Assembly (NCBI GenBank): GCA_000727475.1
Contig: KL647306.1
Span: 1,189,609-1,253,608, forward strand
Length of the DNA stretch: 64,000 nt
DNA from: Sarcocystis neurona
Taxonomy: Eukaryota > Apicomplexa > Conoidasida > Eucoccidiorida > Sarcocystidae
Reading direction: 5' to 3'
Within the stretch, counting starts at the first letter, position 1, and each line of letters begins with the position of its first letter. The notes under the pieces were generated by a model. It saw nothing but the letters and a program-made list of their open reading frames with translations. It did no database searches and had not been told where the DNA came from. Shown here in pieces: positions 11,701 to 24,800 of this stretch. Both the position numbers and the translations under genes were made by a program.

Positions 11701-14304
11701 CTGCCAGAAGAAGGCGAGACGAAGCAGCAGCAGGAGAGAAAGGACGAAGACGCAGAGGAAATTCCTGTAGAGTCTGTGCCTTCTTCGTTGTCTGTCTCGT
11801 CCGCCTGCAGCCGGGTTCTTTCTTCTCTTGCTGCTCCTGCTGTCGGCAAGGACGATACCAGTGCGAACTTCTGCAGCAGCGACTTCTCCTCGACAAGCGC
11901 GACCTGCTCCACTGCCACCACCGCTGCAAACCTCGCTCCTGCTGCTGCTGCTGCGACAAAAGCAGCCGGTGGAGGAGTCACGGCGGAGACAGCAGCAGCA
12001 GGAGGCGCACCAGCTCCAGCGGCGGCCGGAGAAGACGCAGGCTCGTTGCCTGCGACAGCACCAGATGGGACAGCAGGAGGAGCAGCAACACCGAAGGTGA
12101 CAGCAGACGGATCAGCCACAGCCGCTGCATGCGCAGGACAGGTTGTCTCGTCTAAGATTTGCGCTGGGAAGGACGGTGAAGAGCAGCAGGGAGACAACAG
12201 CTTGCAGCAGCAACTGATGGTAGACGAGCAACAGGAGAACTCCCCGCTGCAGGAGTGTTGTAAACAGGAGCAGCAGGAAAGTTGTGTGAGACGGAAGCTG
12301 CAGGGGGACGACTGCAGCAGCAGCAGCAACACGTGTGGCTGTGCGCCTGAAGAGTTGTCCGACCCTTCCGCGTCGTTCGTGTCTGCTGCTTCTCCGTCCG
12401 CGGTTTCTCCTGTCGCCACTGCTGTGGCGTCCGTACGGCTGGCAGGCGCTGTCCCCGCACAACGGGCTGCTGCCGCGCAGACGGTGTCTCTGCGTCCTGC
12501 TGCTTCTGCCTGTCCTGCAGGGAAGTTTGCAACAGCAGCAGCAGCAGCCGGTGGGGTCCCAGCAGCCCCCGGAGGAACGGCAGCAGTCGCACCGTCGCGT
12601 GCGCCTTGTGAGCCGCAGGCTGCTGCCGGCTCGTCGCCGCCGACCTCCCCTGCTGCTGCGACAGATTCTTCTTCGAGCGGCGGAGGCTTGTCAGGAGGGG
12701 TGCCTCTGTATAGCCCCGGTGGCCAAGCAGCCGGTACTTCTGCTGCTTTCTGTACTGCAGCTTCTGCTTTCAGGAGTGCTGCGTCGATTTCAGCAGCCCT
12801 CGAAGCCCCTGCTGCTGCAGCAGGTGGTTCCGGTGCTTCTGGGAAGTGGACTCCTGCATCTGCCGCTACTTCCTCCATGTGGTGGTGGCCGGGTGGATCG
12901 TGTCCGTTATCCTCGCCTTGTACTGCTGCTGCAGCAGCTGCTGCGTCGTGCGCTGCCTCCCGGCCACTCTGCTCTCCAATGGCAGCAGCGGCGGCAGGAC
13001 AGTCGGTCTGCAACCAACAGCAGCAGCAGCACCCTTGCTGTGTGCAGTCCTCCGCTGATCCCTTGCAACAGCAGCAGCCACAGCTGACGCATTCATGTGC
13101 TGATCTTCAGCAGCAGCCTCCTCCTCCTTCTCCGTCTCCGCGGTTGACGGCAGGTGTTCCGCAGGACGACGAGCCTCATCCGTCTTTCGCTGTGTCCAAG
13201 CGGCAGCAACAGCAGCGGGGCCGCGGCTGGCCACTGCCCCCCGCGTTGCTGCTGCAGTGGCTTAGTCGCGAGCAGCGGTGCAGCGAGGAGCGAGAACGGC
13301 TACGTGTGAGACGCGCAGGAGGCGTCGTTTTAGGTGGAAGAATAGCAGGCGTGTTGGAGCCCAGCCGAACGATAGGCGACTTTGATGTGAAGGACGAACA
13401 GCCGCCAGGAGCGCTCAGCTGCTGCCCAGAAGTTCTGCGGGTACGTAATATCCACCTTCCTGCTGTTGTCCTGCTCGGGACGGATGGAGTATGGGACGTG
13501 CTGCAGCAGCAGGACCTGCTGCTCGCGTTGAGAGAGGCAGGCCCGCTGTGGAGAGTTTTAGTGAGGGGGTTTCTCGTCGCGGCGAAAAAACAGCAGCGAC
13601 GGCGGCGCATGCAGTCGAAGGGAAAGGCGGAGAAGCGGGAGAGTTCGGGGCAGCAGCAGACACTGACGCAACAGAGCTCGACGAAATGCGAGCAGCAGCA
13701 AAGCGTTCAGCAGCAGCAGCAACCGCCACCGCAACGGCAGAAACAGACAGCAGAACAGCAGGAGTTGCTGCTGCTCGACACACGTGGGGTGGAGAAGGAA
13801 CCGCCAGAATTCATAAGACGAAGACCAAGTATCTCACCGAGCGCCTCGCTAACGAAGACGGCAAAACCAGAAGAAATAAGTACTGCCTTTTTGAAAATGA
13901 GAGGAGAGACACAGGGAGAAGAAGAGTTCCACGAGAGAGCTCGTCAGCCTGGGACGGCGGCCAAGATCGAAGCAACAGGAGGAAGAAGGAGGCCAGCGGA
14001 GGCAGCAGCCGCAGCCGTTCCCCTGGCGATGGCCCCGCCGAAATCAGCAGCAGCCTGGCTCCGGAGCGACGCGTGCAAAGCTGACCGCTGCGGAAGCGAC
14101 AGAAGCTCCGAGGAGCGGTGGGAGGAGCAGCAGCAGCAGCGACTGCCGAGCGGCAGCATTCATGCGGAGCATCTGACGAATATCTGCGAGCGCCTAGTAA
14201 AGAAAGCACGCCGGAAAGGTAGCGAAGATGATGCTACTTGCCTGGCTATTTTTCTCAACCCCGTTGCTGCCCCATGCCTCCGTACCGGCAACTATCATCG
14301 ATAA
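6050..14304 (+). CDS. PPM/PP2C-type protein phosphatase with giant low-complexity insertions
   Basis: Predicted metal-dependent Ser/Thr phosphatase of about 2258 residues; ordinary PP2C domains are about 250-300. Two exons (6050-8736, 10215-14304) join in matching phase. PP2C motifs occur in the right order: GSYSRKGSAHDNEDR (from about residue 154), VCDGHDG (metal ligand D786), GSTCTSG and NVGDCRA (around 933), LEPSRTIGDFDVK (around 1946-1954), GTDGVWDVL (D1986) and EDDATC (D2235). The acidic residues that bind metal in this family are therefore present, so activity is plausible. Between motifs lie insertions of about 600 and 1000 residues rich in Ser, Gln, Ala, Glu and Gly. The start is the first ATG after an in-frame TAG at 5969; GTG is the only earlier codon candidate and an upstream exon cannot be excluded. 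No transmembrane segment or clear signal peptide is seen. Confidence 0.9.
8737..10214 (+). other. PP2C phosphatase intron
   Basis: 1478 bp from GTGAGT to a TGCTGCTCAG acceptor. Joining across it restores an Arg codon (CG plus A) and continuous PP2C sequence, ALDSGF-R-EECER then GSTCTSG. It contains TA/GT microsatellite sequence and a tandem repeat at about 9.7-9.97 kb. Confidence 0.85.
9716..9970 (+). repeat. Tandem repeat of about 50-60 bp inside the PP2C intron
   Basis: Five imperfect copies built on GCAGCTATACTTCTATGAGT, beginning near 9725, 9788, 9839, 9890 and 9940. Each is followed by a short CATATATATG-like tail. Confidence 0.75.
10215..14304 (+). CDS. PP2C phosphatase exon 2
   Basis: Starts with EECERISATAGSTCTSG and carries NVGDCRA, the SRTIGDFDVK motif, GTDGVWDVL and the final DDATC motif. 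It ends at a TAA (14302-14304). About 1000 residues of Ala/Ser/Gln-rich sequence separate NVGDCRA from the IGDFD motif. Confidence 0.85.
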
Positions 14305-14406
14305 AGCGTCTGTGTGTAACGCGCTGCCCGTCACGCACGTGGCTGCTGGCGGTCCAGCAGCAGCAGCACATGTTTATTAGATATACACAAACATGTTATT
14401 ATACAC

Positions 14407-15409
14407 TTAGGTGTATGTAAGAGGCACGCCCGCGTTGAAGCGAAGCCGAGAGAGTGACGAGGGGAGTGCTGCTGCTGTTGCTGCTGGGGCACGTTTTGCA
14501 GGCGTGGAAATCTCGAATGTGTTGTCTAGTCGGAGGACGTGGTCACTTCTTGATTCGTAGATCGTACCTGGTGCACAAGGAGAAATGTTGCCGTCACTCG
14601 ATTTGGTGAAGGTGAAGAAGAAGGAAGTGCCGGCGTCGCCCTCCTCCTTGCAACAGCAGCAGCAGCAGCAACTGCTCTTCCCCGCCTTTTCTCTGAGGTT
14701 TCGCTGCTGCTGCGCGGTCCACTGCTGCATCGCGAGCCGAGAGGCTCTGCGTACCGGCACTAGCTGCGCACAGACAAACCTCCGTGCGGTGACTTGCTTG
14801 CGCACAAGCAGTTGTTTCCCCCACATGTACTCGTCCACACATGTCGACTTCGTATCGAAAGTTGTACGTGCCTGCTTCACTCTCTGAGTTTGTATATGTG
14901 TGTGTGTACGTGTGTGTGTGTGTGGGAGTGTGTTTCTGTAGACGTGTGGGGGGAGGTCTGGAGAGCTGTTTTGTCTCGCGGCCTTTTAGGCGGCAGCAGC
15001 TCCTACGTCAATTTGTGCCGTGGAGAAGCTCCGCGCTTCCCTCTTCGAGCTGCTGCACCACTGGTCACACACAGTTTCATGAATGTATTTTCCCCGACGG
15101 CAATAACTCGGTTTTAATCGAACTTGACGAAAGCGGTAGCCGCGGCCAGAAAAGAGACAGCAACAGGACTGGCACTAGCACCAGGAGCAGCGCCGCAGCG
15201 ACAGGTGACTTAAGTATTCCTCATACCTGCTGCTTAACAGACAGCCCGGCTGTTCGCAGGAGTATTATTAGCGTCCGCAGGAGACGCAAGAAAGGCATGG
15301 CAGATAGGTTAGTATGGAGATATTGTGGCCGCTTACTGCGCGGCTGCCCTGCGCGACGACGCCGCTGCTGACACTGCTGCTGGTGCTGCTGCCACCGCGG
15401 TGACCGCAT
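14407..15409 (-). CDS. Small two-exon gene, unknown protein with an Arg-rich hydrophobic N-terminus
   Basis: Unrecognised. Exon 1 (15409-15227 on the minus strand) and exon 2 (14883-14407) both break in phase 0, at a GTATGA donor and an AAACTCAG acceptor. The product is about 219 residues from the ATG at 15409, or 182 from the ATG at 15298. The N-terminus combines many Arg residues with MPFLRLLRTLIILLRTAGL, which could be a mitochondrial targeting or membrane segment. Exon 2 begins RVKQARTTFDTKS and continues with VDEYMWGKQLLVRK, then an Arg/Gln-rich helix and a short poly-Cys tract. It ends about 100 bp from the phosphatase stop codon, so the two genes converge. A mitochondrial protein is a guess. 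Confidence 0.45.
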
Positions 15410-18400
15410 CTCTGCGGCTGCAGCTGCTGTGGCTACTGGGAAAATTACCCTTACATAGCGACGGCTACTGCAGCTCCAGGTGGTGGGGAGACAATTGGGG
15501 GGTCGATGCGCGGATGCTGCTGCTGCTGCCCAGCGTCGTTCACCCGCTGCGCTTCACCTCTTCGTACGTCGTCTTCTCTGTCACGTCACGAAGGGTCTGC
15601 TGCTGCTGCTGCCTGTTCTCCGCTATGCCCGTTACACGGAGGAGCCGCCGTTCCAATCTCCGCACGCAGTGCTGCGAACGTGCGTCCGTTGCTGCGCTGC
15701 TAAGTGGCTGTCGCTGTTTATGCAGGCCCTCCAGGTACCCGTGTAGATACGCAGGTTTTCTGCATCATGCGTCTGAAACTGTAGGTAATTAACGTGTTTC
15801 ACGCTGTAGTGCTTGCTTGGTGTTTTTGCCGCCAAGAGCCTGCCTCCATGCACTTACCGTAGGAGCCACCGCCCCGCTTTCAATAGAAACTGTCACTGCG
15901 GCTAGTGGAACGCTCTTGTAGCAGGTGGAAGGCTGCTGCTCTGTGCAGAGCCGACCACGACGCTGCAACAGCCGAGAAGACGCTGAGAGGCTGTTACGCT
16001 GTGTTCCAGCTTACTGGTTGCTGGTACGGAGCTTCCTTGTCGCTACGGCAAATATGGCGCCACGGGAGATAAAGCTGCCAGACACGTACGGTACCGCAGC
16101 AAGTGGCGCAGTCTTGTGGCGCCGTGGTGTTAGCGACGCCTGGTAGAGGATGTCAGGCGCGTTTTTCTTGACGACAAGAGCAGCAGAACTGCTTCCTTTG
16201 TCCGTGGGCTATGACCAGGAAAAGAACGCCATGGCAGTGCACCTGCAAATGATGCGGCAAGTAGTGATGCTGTTGACGCTGTAAATGATGCTGGTCTTGC
16301 TGCTGACGGTTTGCAATTTATACCTGCAGTCTCGAACTTTTGTTCATTCAAAACAATAGCAGCATGAGCACCCTTTGTCGTGAAGTCCCTGGCGAAGCGG
16401 CTGCTACGGAGATAGCAACAGAAAAGAGGAACAAGAGACGCCAGTCGCGCTGTTTCTCTTGTTTCTTCTCTTTGAGTCTGTGTGACTTGTTCACCCCAGC
16501 GACCTCGATACGCATACGTACGGTGGAGACACATCTCCCTATAACACGTGATTCGCATACGTTGTGGCGTGTGAGACTGCGCGTATGGCTGATGTGCTGC
16601 CGGCGTGCACATCCTGTATGCTTTGTACCTACGTCTGGTTGCCTACCTAGAAAGATCTGCGCTCCCCACAGTAATATGGACGGCAACGAACGCCGAGAGC
16701 CAGACGCTTCCATATATGTTCACACATGTGGTGTACGTGGAAATCTACACGTCCGTACGTGGTTACGGAGTTGCGCTGCCGACTGATTTTACTCACTTCT
16801 CGAATAATGATCTGCTGTCCGTGTGAAGCTGGAATCGCTGTGCCGATGCCGTTAGCCACGCTTTGACGGCTCGCAGTTGCAGCTGCATGAAGGACAGGTA
16901 ATCCGGAGGAAACGATGACCTTGAACAGTTCACATCACTTCCACTTCACGGCGTCGACTGTGAGGTTTATCCAGCATGCGTGTGGAATGTGCAAGTGTAG
17001 GCACATGTACCTTTGTCGCTAGCAAACGTCGGCGTGAGTCTCTAATTGTACGTATCTGAACATAAAGGTCTTGGTGTTCCATTTGGGTGATAAGCGCCCG
17101 GATGTCTTGATATGTCATATGGGAGATACACACCGCAGAAACTATTGCTAGAAGTCAGGTCGCGCGCAGGAGCACGCGACAGTGCGCTGCGTGGCGGAAG
17201 AAGAGAGAAAGTGTCGCTGGATGTAAACGGCCTGCATCTCAACTCTGCTGCTCAGGCACCCGGTGCACACAGACGATTTACATAAAACGAGTTAACATAC
17301 ATGTGAGTACGTGCAGACACACAAGCGAACATGACTACACCCGTGTGAATAGCTTTTCGCCTTTGTTTCTGAGTGCACTGCGGACACACAGAAGCACATG
17401 GCGACAGAAGTGTGTCACTCAGTCTGATGAAGACGGACTCGTAAGCAGGTACTTGTACGTGCTAATGATATCTGTGAGTGCGTGGGTACAAGCGGACAGC
17501 GTGGTAAAAAAAAGAGTCTCAAATATCGAAGAAGACGTATCCTGACTGCAAAAATAGCTGGGAAAACCGTGTGCACGCATGCGTACTTAGAAGGTGGTGA
17601 ATGGTGCCCTCTCACACATAAGTGTATCCGACAGGTGTACTAGATGCTCTCTCTATATATATACATATATAGATATAGGTGTTTGAACGGAATATTTCTT
17701 TCCACGTCTCCCGCAGGGGATCACGAAGATTCTTGCCTGTAGTGCTGCATGACGCACATATAAGTAGACACCTTTTCCGGCGGGGTGCTTCTTCCCCATT
17801 GCTGAGGAACCAGAACTGCTTATTATATGCGCTTAGTGATTGACCGTAGCATGAGCAGGTGTCTTAGCGTCCTGTTTATAGAATTGTACACATGTAAATA
17901 TAGAAGCATATACTCGAAGAAGAAAGTGGTGGACTTGCTGTCCCCCGAAATAACTGAACCGCGTGCTCCTGTGCCCAAATTAAGGAAGCCGCCGTGCATC
18001 TGCCCTCATACATTCATTTCTTCGCACGTATGTGTACTTGTGTGTGTGTCTAATAAGCCACCGGCCAACTTGTAGAGAGAGGGTACACATAACTGGGTAT
18101 TTGATATGCACATAAGCACACGCAACAGTTTTAAAGAGGAGACCTGTTTATGTGTACACGCGTGCGGGTGTGCGTATATATATATATGTATGCGTATATA
18201 TTTATGTGTGTATACTCATACAGGCAAGAAAAGCGTTAGCAATGGAGCAAATTTGTCGCTACCTTTTGCACGGGTACTTATATCCGGGCTGTGGGATGTG
18301 AAGCATGCTTGCGACTGTGTATAGACGTATATATGCATCTATGCACACAGCTAGCTATTTCATGTATAAACGCTCCGTGTAGAATCACTGTTTCATTGGC

Positions 18401-21400
18401 TGCGCATTCCAGCCTCGCCTGCAGATTCCGACTTTGTAGTAGCGGCCGCAAGGGCGCTTGATTTGGTCAGCAGTTGTACAAACGAAAAAAAGAGGGAACA
18501 GGCCCAAAGAAATGTACCTACGTATACTCACAGATATATATATATATATACACACATATACAAACGTATGGGTACGTGTGTACATATGTGTACATATACA
18601 TAAATATACGTGGAAAGGGTGTCGCACGCGTGAATACGCATCCTCTCAGTCCGCATTACCGACTGCAGTGGCGACGCATTTACAGGGGGTCCGCTCCGGG
18701 GAAGACGACAGGCTCTTTTTGGTAAAGATGAGGAGTGGTTAGACAACGGGCGGCTCGAGAGATGCCCTAAACCAGGTGCTGGTAGGTACTCGCCGGCTAC
18801 TCATGCTCGTGTTGTCCCTATTCAGTTTTGAATGTGTGGTACACAAACTGGCTTTTTTCACTCTCCGCTATGTCGCCCGGGAATTCTCCTGCTTCAGAGC
18901 TTGAGATGTACAATGCAAGCCTTTATATTTATCTTCACCGGTGTCCAAGACACACAGGCTCTTCGTCTTTATTTTCCCGGTGCATGTGAATCTCGCACTC
19001 AGTCTCCTCTTATGCATCCCGTATACAAATTATGCAAGCTGCTCTTCTTTAGCGATTGTTTGTCATCCTCGCGTATTCTGTAGCAGCCCTGAAACAAAGG
19101 AGCTGTAGTTCTTGAACAGAAGAACAGTTGCTCCTAGAGGTAGAGCTACGACTTCAAGCTTCTGCACCTTCTGCTGTTCAACCTTGCGGGTTTTGTGTCT
19201 ACCGTACGTTTGTTGTGCAGCCCTTCCGTCGCTGCAGGAGGACCCGCTGCCTCTGGTGACCACCAAAAATTCTCCTCACGTCAGTGTGTATTCACAGAAG
19301 AACTCACTCTGTCCTCTGCGCGGTGGCCGCGAAAGAGGAACGCTCCACCAACTGTAGCAGCCAGAGCGAGCGAGTACGCGCTGCTTTCTCAGGGAAACTG
19401 TGTCACACTTGCTATGCCTGCATCTTCCTGGTCATGCTTGTAGGAGCAATTTGCCTTATGAGTGCGTACGGGCGTGTGACGAACTATAAAACCATCGTCA
19501 AACGCCGATTTTCATTGAACTATACACGTGTCATGCGCGTGCGTTCACTCTTATCAGGCGTGCTCATACCCTAGTCTCAGTTTACACACAGATTACTGGA
19601 ATCATTTGCCTGTACCATGGCTATAAAATGGCGGTATAGCTACACGTATGAGTAAATCTCCGTAGGCGTGTGTATAGACACATACGTAAGCAGCGGTTTA
19701 TGCGTGTCCCCGCCGAAGTATACACATGTGTAATCATGTAGAACTCCGTCAGCACCTACGGACAAAGATAGGTCTTGTTAATGGTCGAGCTCACGCACGT
19801 GAGGCGGCTTGACCTACCTGTGGCACCTGCAGCTGACGCGTTGCTGGGTAGAAGTTTCTGGCACATGTGTCTCCAAGTCCGTGTTCATGTGCACAGACGT
19901 GCAGCGGCCTAGCCTACACCCTGCTACACATAAAGTCATCTCCCCAGCACGCCGGTCTGCGCCTGCATGCATGCTTATACACACGTCATACAGAGGTTTC
20001 GCACAGATACCTACGTCTGTATACATACGAGTACACAAGCACTCGAGGTTCCACGTCGGTATGCACCGCAAACAAATATCGCTTCCTGAGCCCCTGCCGC
20101 AGCGCGAACGTTGCTACTCGTCGGTACGTACACCCAGAGCATCTTTCACCTTACGATTGTCTACAAGTGCACGCAGACCCATCATTTGTTCACGGTAAGT
20201 AGGGACGTACATCCGTCGGTGAATCTATTTTCTCCACGTGCGACTCTTCCCGTCTCCCCATTAGGTGAAGTGCACAAACACATGATTGAGTGTGTCCTGC
20301 TGCATGCACACGCGGTTGTGAAGGTATCTGGAAATAGGACCCTTGGTAGGAAGAATTGAACGTTTCAACCCCTAAGTGAAGCTCAGTGCCACCCGAAACA
20401 GCTACTGAAGGCACAGGACAGTCCACCCGCAAGTCTCTTCCGTCCCCATAAAAGTCCGCTGTTCTAAGCGCTGGTGCATGCAGAGGTTCCGCAGAACCGC
20501 CTACGCGTGTGTTTGTGTGGGCGTGCTTGAGACCTGTAACAAGCTGTATCGCTCTGTATCCGTTGGCGCTGCGTTGCCTCCGACGTCCGTGTATATGCGA
20601 AGGTGGTAGCAGTTATAGGTGTATACGTGTATATACGTGTCTATGCCTGTATGCACCTGTAGCGACACAGGGACAACGATCACTGTAAACAGCTGAACCG
20701 GAAGAACGTGATGGTTTACGCACGCACGCGAAAAAGTCTCTTATCGAGCGGTGTTGCGGGCAACGCCAGCCACAGCGCCCGCTGGTTGAACTCTTGGGTT
20801 CCTGCTGTACGTGTTGTCAGTCTTGCGGCTGCGGGGCACGGCTTCAGCACAGCGGTTTTGTTTCTCTGCACCTCCGTGGAGAAATGCCATTTCCAGCGCC
20901 TTCTCTTCAGGACACAGCTCGTGCACTGGAAGCTTGTCACTACCCAGGTTGTGCCGCAAGCGGCCGGCTCCCTCCTCCGTCTGTGGTGCTGTAAAATATA
21001 CTGAATTACGCAGTGTCGGCGGACTTCCCCCGGGGGCGAAACAACTGCAGTGCCACCCTTCTCAGACATTCCTCAGTCCTCTGTGTCTTTCTGTAGACTG
21101 CGTTATACATGGTAACACGTGGTTGTGCATAGATCTGCTTATCGAGGGGCATGAAGACCCGCATCGACAGACATCGATCAGTACGGCAGATGATCTAAGT
21201 TGCCCACACAAGTACGTGAGCACGGCTGCAGTACGTACCTGACAGACACCTGCTAACACGGCGTACGCGGAAGATGCCCGGGCAAAACGTGTATTACGTA
21301 GCTGCTCCTACAGTGGGGTAGATACTGCAGTATACACAGATGTATGGGGACGCGGTGAGAACGTGCAACTGTAGCCCCTCGCCCGCACCAAGAGAGACAC

Positions 21401-21850
21401 GGGCGTGCACTTGTAGACACCAAGACCCGAATACGCTTGCAAATGCTTGAGGGGGTAATCCCACGCAGAGACAATCTATATGACTCGAACATCTATATAT
21501 AAACAGTACATACACGTATATACAGATGCGTATTCTTGTGTAAGCTCGCACGTATATATGACGAAAAGGCAAAATTGAGAGTTTATAACGTTTGGACCGG
21601 CATGTCCCGCTGGATATATCTTTTGACAAACAACGGGACACGGGTTTCGGGGAATGTACACGGATGTACGTCCTCCATGCGTGGTCGTACGCGAGACCGC
21701 TTTTGGAAGTCGATATATGGACCACATCCGGGAGCGTATGTAGTTCTATGTATGTACAGAATCAGTAAGTAGATATTCGTATATATGCATGTATCTGCGT
21801 ACGGTGCAGGTACGTAGGTAGAATACATCTCGACTGGCAACAACAGGTCA
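15410..21850. other. Repeat-poor stretch, no supportable gene
   Basis: CAG repeats thin out here and nearly disappear from about 16 kb. Short open pieces look protein-like but have no confirmed splice partners: around 15925-16075 (ALCRADHDAATAEKTLRGCY in one frame), 16180-16370, 19195-19443 and 20990-21240. They contradict each other in frame or stop early. They could be exons of an unrecognised gene or decayed coding sequence. I see no family motif. Confidence 0.4.
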
Positions 21851-24800
21851 GCGCATCTGCAGGCGTTGCCGGAGCTGTGGCTTCTTGAAGATATCAGTTG
21901 ATTCACTGCGCAAAAGAGGAAGGAGACACGGACATGGATACGCAGCAGGGCGGCAGATTACGTTCCCTGCACTTCTTCCAGATACGGCAGTGGCAGCACC
22001 AGCAGCAGACACAGCCCCGTGACGGTGGACGCAGCAGAGCACCCAAGTGCTTGTGTAATGCCAAAGAAAAGGCGACTACCAGTATGCGCGGGTAATGTTC
22101 GCCCGTAACCTCCTCCTGTGACAGCACCGGCAGGAAATCTCATTTTAGTGAGAAACTCTGCAGAATCGTGACCTTGGGTCCAGTTGGTGCGACTCCTCGT
22201 TCCGCTACAGTTGTTTCTTCATGAGTTGCCACTGCTTTTCCGCCTGTGCAGCCCCTCCTTCCGATGAAACTACTTCTGCGAGTGCCTGTCGCTTCTACTT
22301 TCCCTGCAGATGCCCTCTGTTGTGGCGGATCCAGCGCATCTGCCGTGCCCCTTGTGCGACGCTGCTGCCAGAGCAGAGAAGAAACAACACCGTGCACTGC
22401 TGCGGCCGCTGCTAATGTCGATGTTGCGAGTGTTGATAGTGCCGCGAGTGTTGGTGCGGTTCTAAAACTCCCTAGGACGTGCCTGCTGGTGCAAATGGCT
22501 TGTCAGCCCCCACGGCTCACCATCCGCCGGGGAAAGCGCTCTTTGGCGCTGTGAGCGGCCGGTGCTGCGGTCGCGGTTGTTGCGCTTCTGTTCTATGGTG
22601 CTGTTGCTGTTTCGCCGCTCACGAGGAAACAGCCTGCCCGGCCTTCTTCCCACGAGCCCGCACGGCGTAAGAGAGGCGTTTTTAGCGGCCGTGGTACGCA
22701 GAGAAGAGGAAGGGAGCGGAGGAAGACTGCTTGCTACACGGCAGAGCAGCACAAGTGCACCCTCCCTGCTTCTCAGTGGCTCTCTTTTCTGCGCGGGACA
22801 TTCAGTTCATTATCAGGGCCATCCCAGCTGCCGGGACTGAAAAAGACCGCCACCACACGTATGTATACTATCTATATATACACTTCATGTACTTACAACA
22901 GCTGCTGGTGCCTCTGCCGTACTGCATCAGCTCCCCCTCTCCTCGTCCTCCTCCTGCTGTGTGGTTAAGTGAAGCGCAACCGTATCTTCACACAGCGCTC
23001 CGGGAGCAGCACTGCGGCATCTGTTTACCCCACGTACGGCTACTGTCTGCCGCTCGGCAGCACCGTGCGCCGCTGCTGTATATTATATTTACGTTGCTCT
23101 GGTACCGTCTGCGTTTGCGGTCCTGCTTGCCACTCGTTCGCAACGGCTGCTCTCCTTGCTGCGCTCTCTCACGGCTGCAGGGCAGTGCTGCAGTAGTTGA
23201 ACTCACGGCTGCTGCTGCTGCTGCCACCGCACGCGACGTGGTAACAACGCAGGGCAGACGCAAGGCACCCTTGTGGCAGCAGCAGCTGCAGCGCTCGCAG
23301 CCGATTGATAATACACTACTACTTGCTCCTCTTTCATCACCTTCTACGGAGTCACAGCAGTAGTCGTTCTGCAGCAGCAGCTGCTGGGGGAAGCGCAGCA
23401 GCAGCAGTCGCAGGAGCCGCACGAGCTCAGCAGCTGCAGCACGTGCGCCTCCCCGCATTTTCTCTGACACAGAGGCTCTGTGGCCGCTTTGCTGTTACTG
23501 CTGGTTCCACCGCACCCACCGCGCGCGGGCGTGCGCCGGAACCCAGCACCAGCTTCTCTCTTCTCATCTAATATACGCGAACAGCAGCAGCGGGAGCAGT
23601 ACCAGCAACAGCGTGAGGAGCAGAGCAGCTACCGAGGCGACAGCCGCAAATTCTGAATTCTGTTACTGCAGCAGCATTCGTTGTTCTCTCTTTGTTGTAC
23701 ACTACGTATTTTCTTTTCTAAAAAAGTAGTCGTTCGGCGCTGCTTTAACAGCCCTTTCCGTCCCTCTTTTCCTGGGGCAGCAGCCGCACGGCGCAGCGCG
23801 GCAGCAGCACTGCGCGGCAGCAACGGACCGGCGTGGTGGGAGCAGCTGCTGCTGCTGCAGTTTCTGTCATTCGTAGCTGCATTTGTTCCGTTTATTCTTC
23901 TCGTATCATCTACGGGGCGCTTTTTTAGAACTTCTCGAGCCACTTGCCGGCCCTGGGAATCTGATCTGTATCTCTGACGCAGTAGGTTCTTCCCGTCTGC
24001 TGCCGCTGCCGCGCGTGCTTCCTTGCCCCTTGGGGCTGGTGTCACTTCTCTCCCCGCCCTACTGCTTCTTCATCTGCCGCCACTCTTGGCGAAGAACGGC
24101 AGGGAACCAGTCGGCGTGGACCCTTTTCGGCAGCAGCCACGAGTTCTTCTTGCTGCTTGCCTTTCCTGCCGGACAGCTGCGGCGCCCCTGTTGCTTGCCG
24201 CCCGCCGTCCGGGCACTGCGCTGCGGCCGCCGCCGCTTCTTACCTTTGTACCGTCGAGCACAGGAGTGGCAGCAACGGCAGAGAAACTTGCTTCTCCCGC
24301 AGTGTTGCTGCATCCTCTTCTTCGCAAAAACGACAGCTCAGCGGGGAGGCGCGCCACCGCAGAGAAACCCGGGCGCAAGACAAGACGGCGTCTCGCTGCG
24401 TTCCCAGCAGCAGGAAATCAGCCGCAGATGCGTTTAAAAGTGGTCTTCTTTGGTGCATGCAGTCTGTTTGCAGTCCCGCCGCCGCAGTTTCGTCTCTCTT
24501 CGGAGGTCCATGTCCGTTAGAAGCGCAGAACAGTTATCGCAGCTACCGCAGACGCAGCAGCAGCGACCCCTGCAGCACCGACAGAGAGGACGGCGTCCGT
24601 AGTGCAGCAGCAGCCGGATCGCGGACACTTCTATCGGAAGAAAGTCAAGGCAAGAGAGCACCGCTTGTTTCATTTGCAACAGCAGCACCCGTGCGTGACG
24701 CTGCAGCAGAAGACCCCCGCAGCAGAAGCAGCAGGGCGCAGCCGTGCGTGTGAGGAGCAGCAGCTGTGCGGCACTCGCCTTGCAGCAGGGGCAGCACCAG

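Noticed and set aside
10899..13013. 704-codon Ala-rich minus-strand frame
   Set aside because: Antisense shadow of phosphatase exon 2, whose sense strand carries conserved PP2C motifs.
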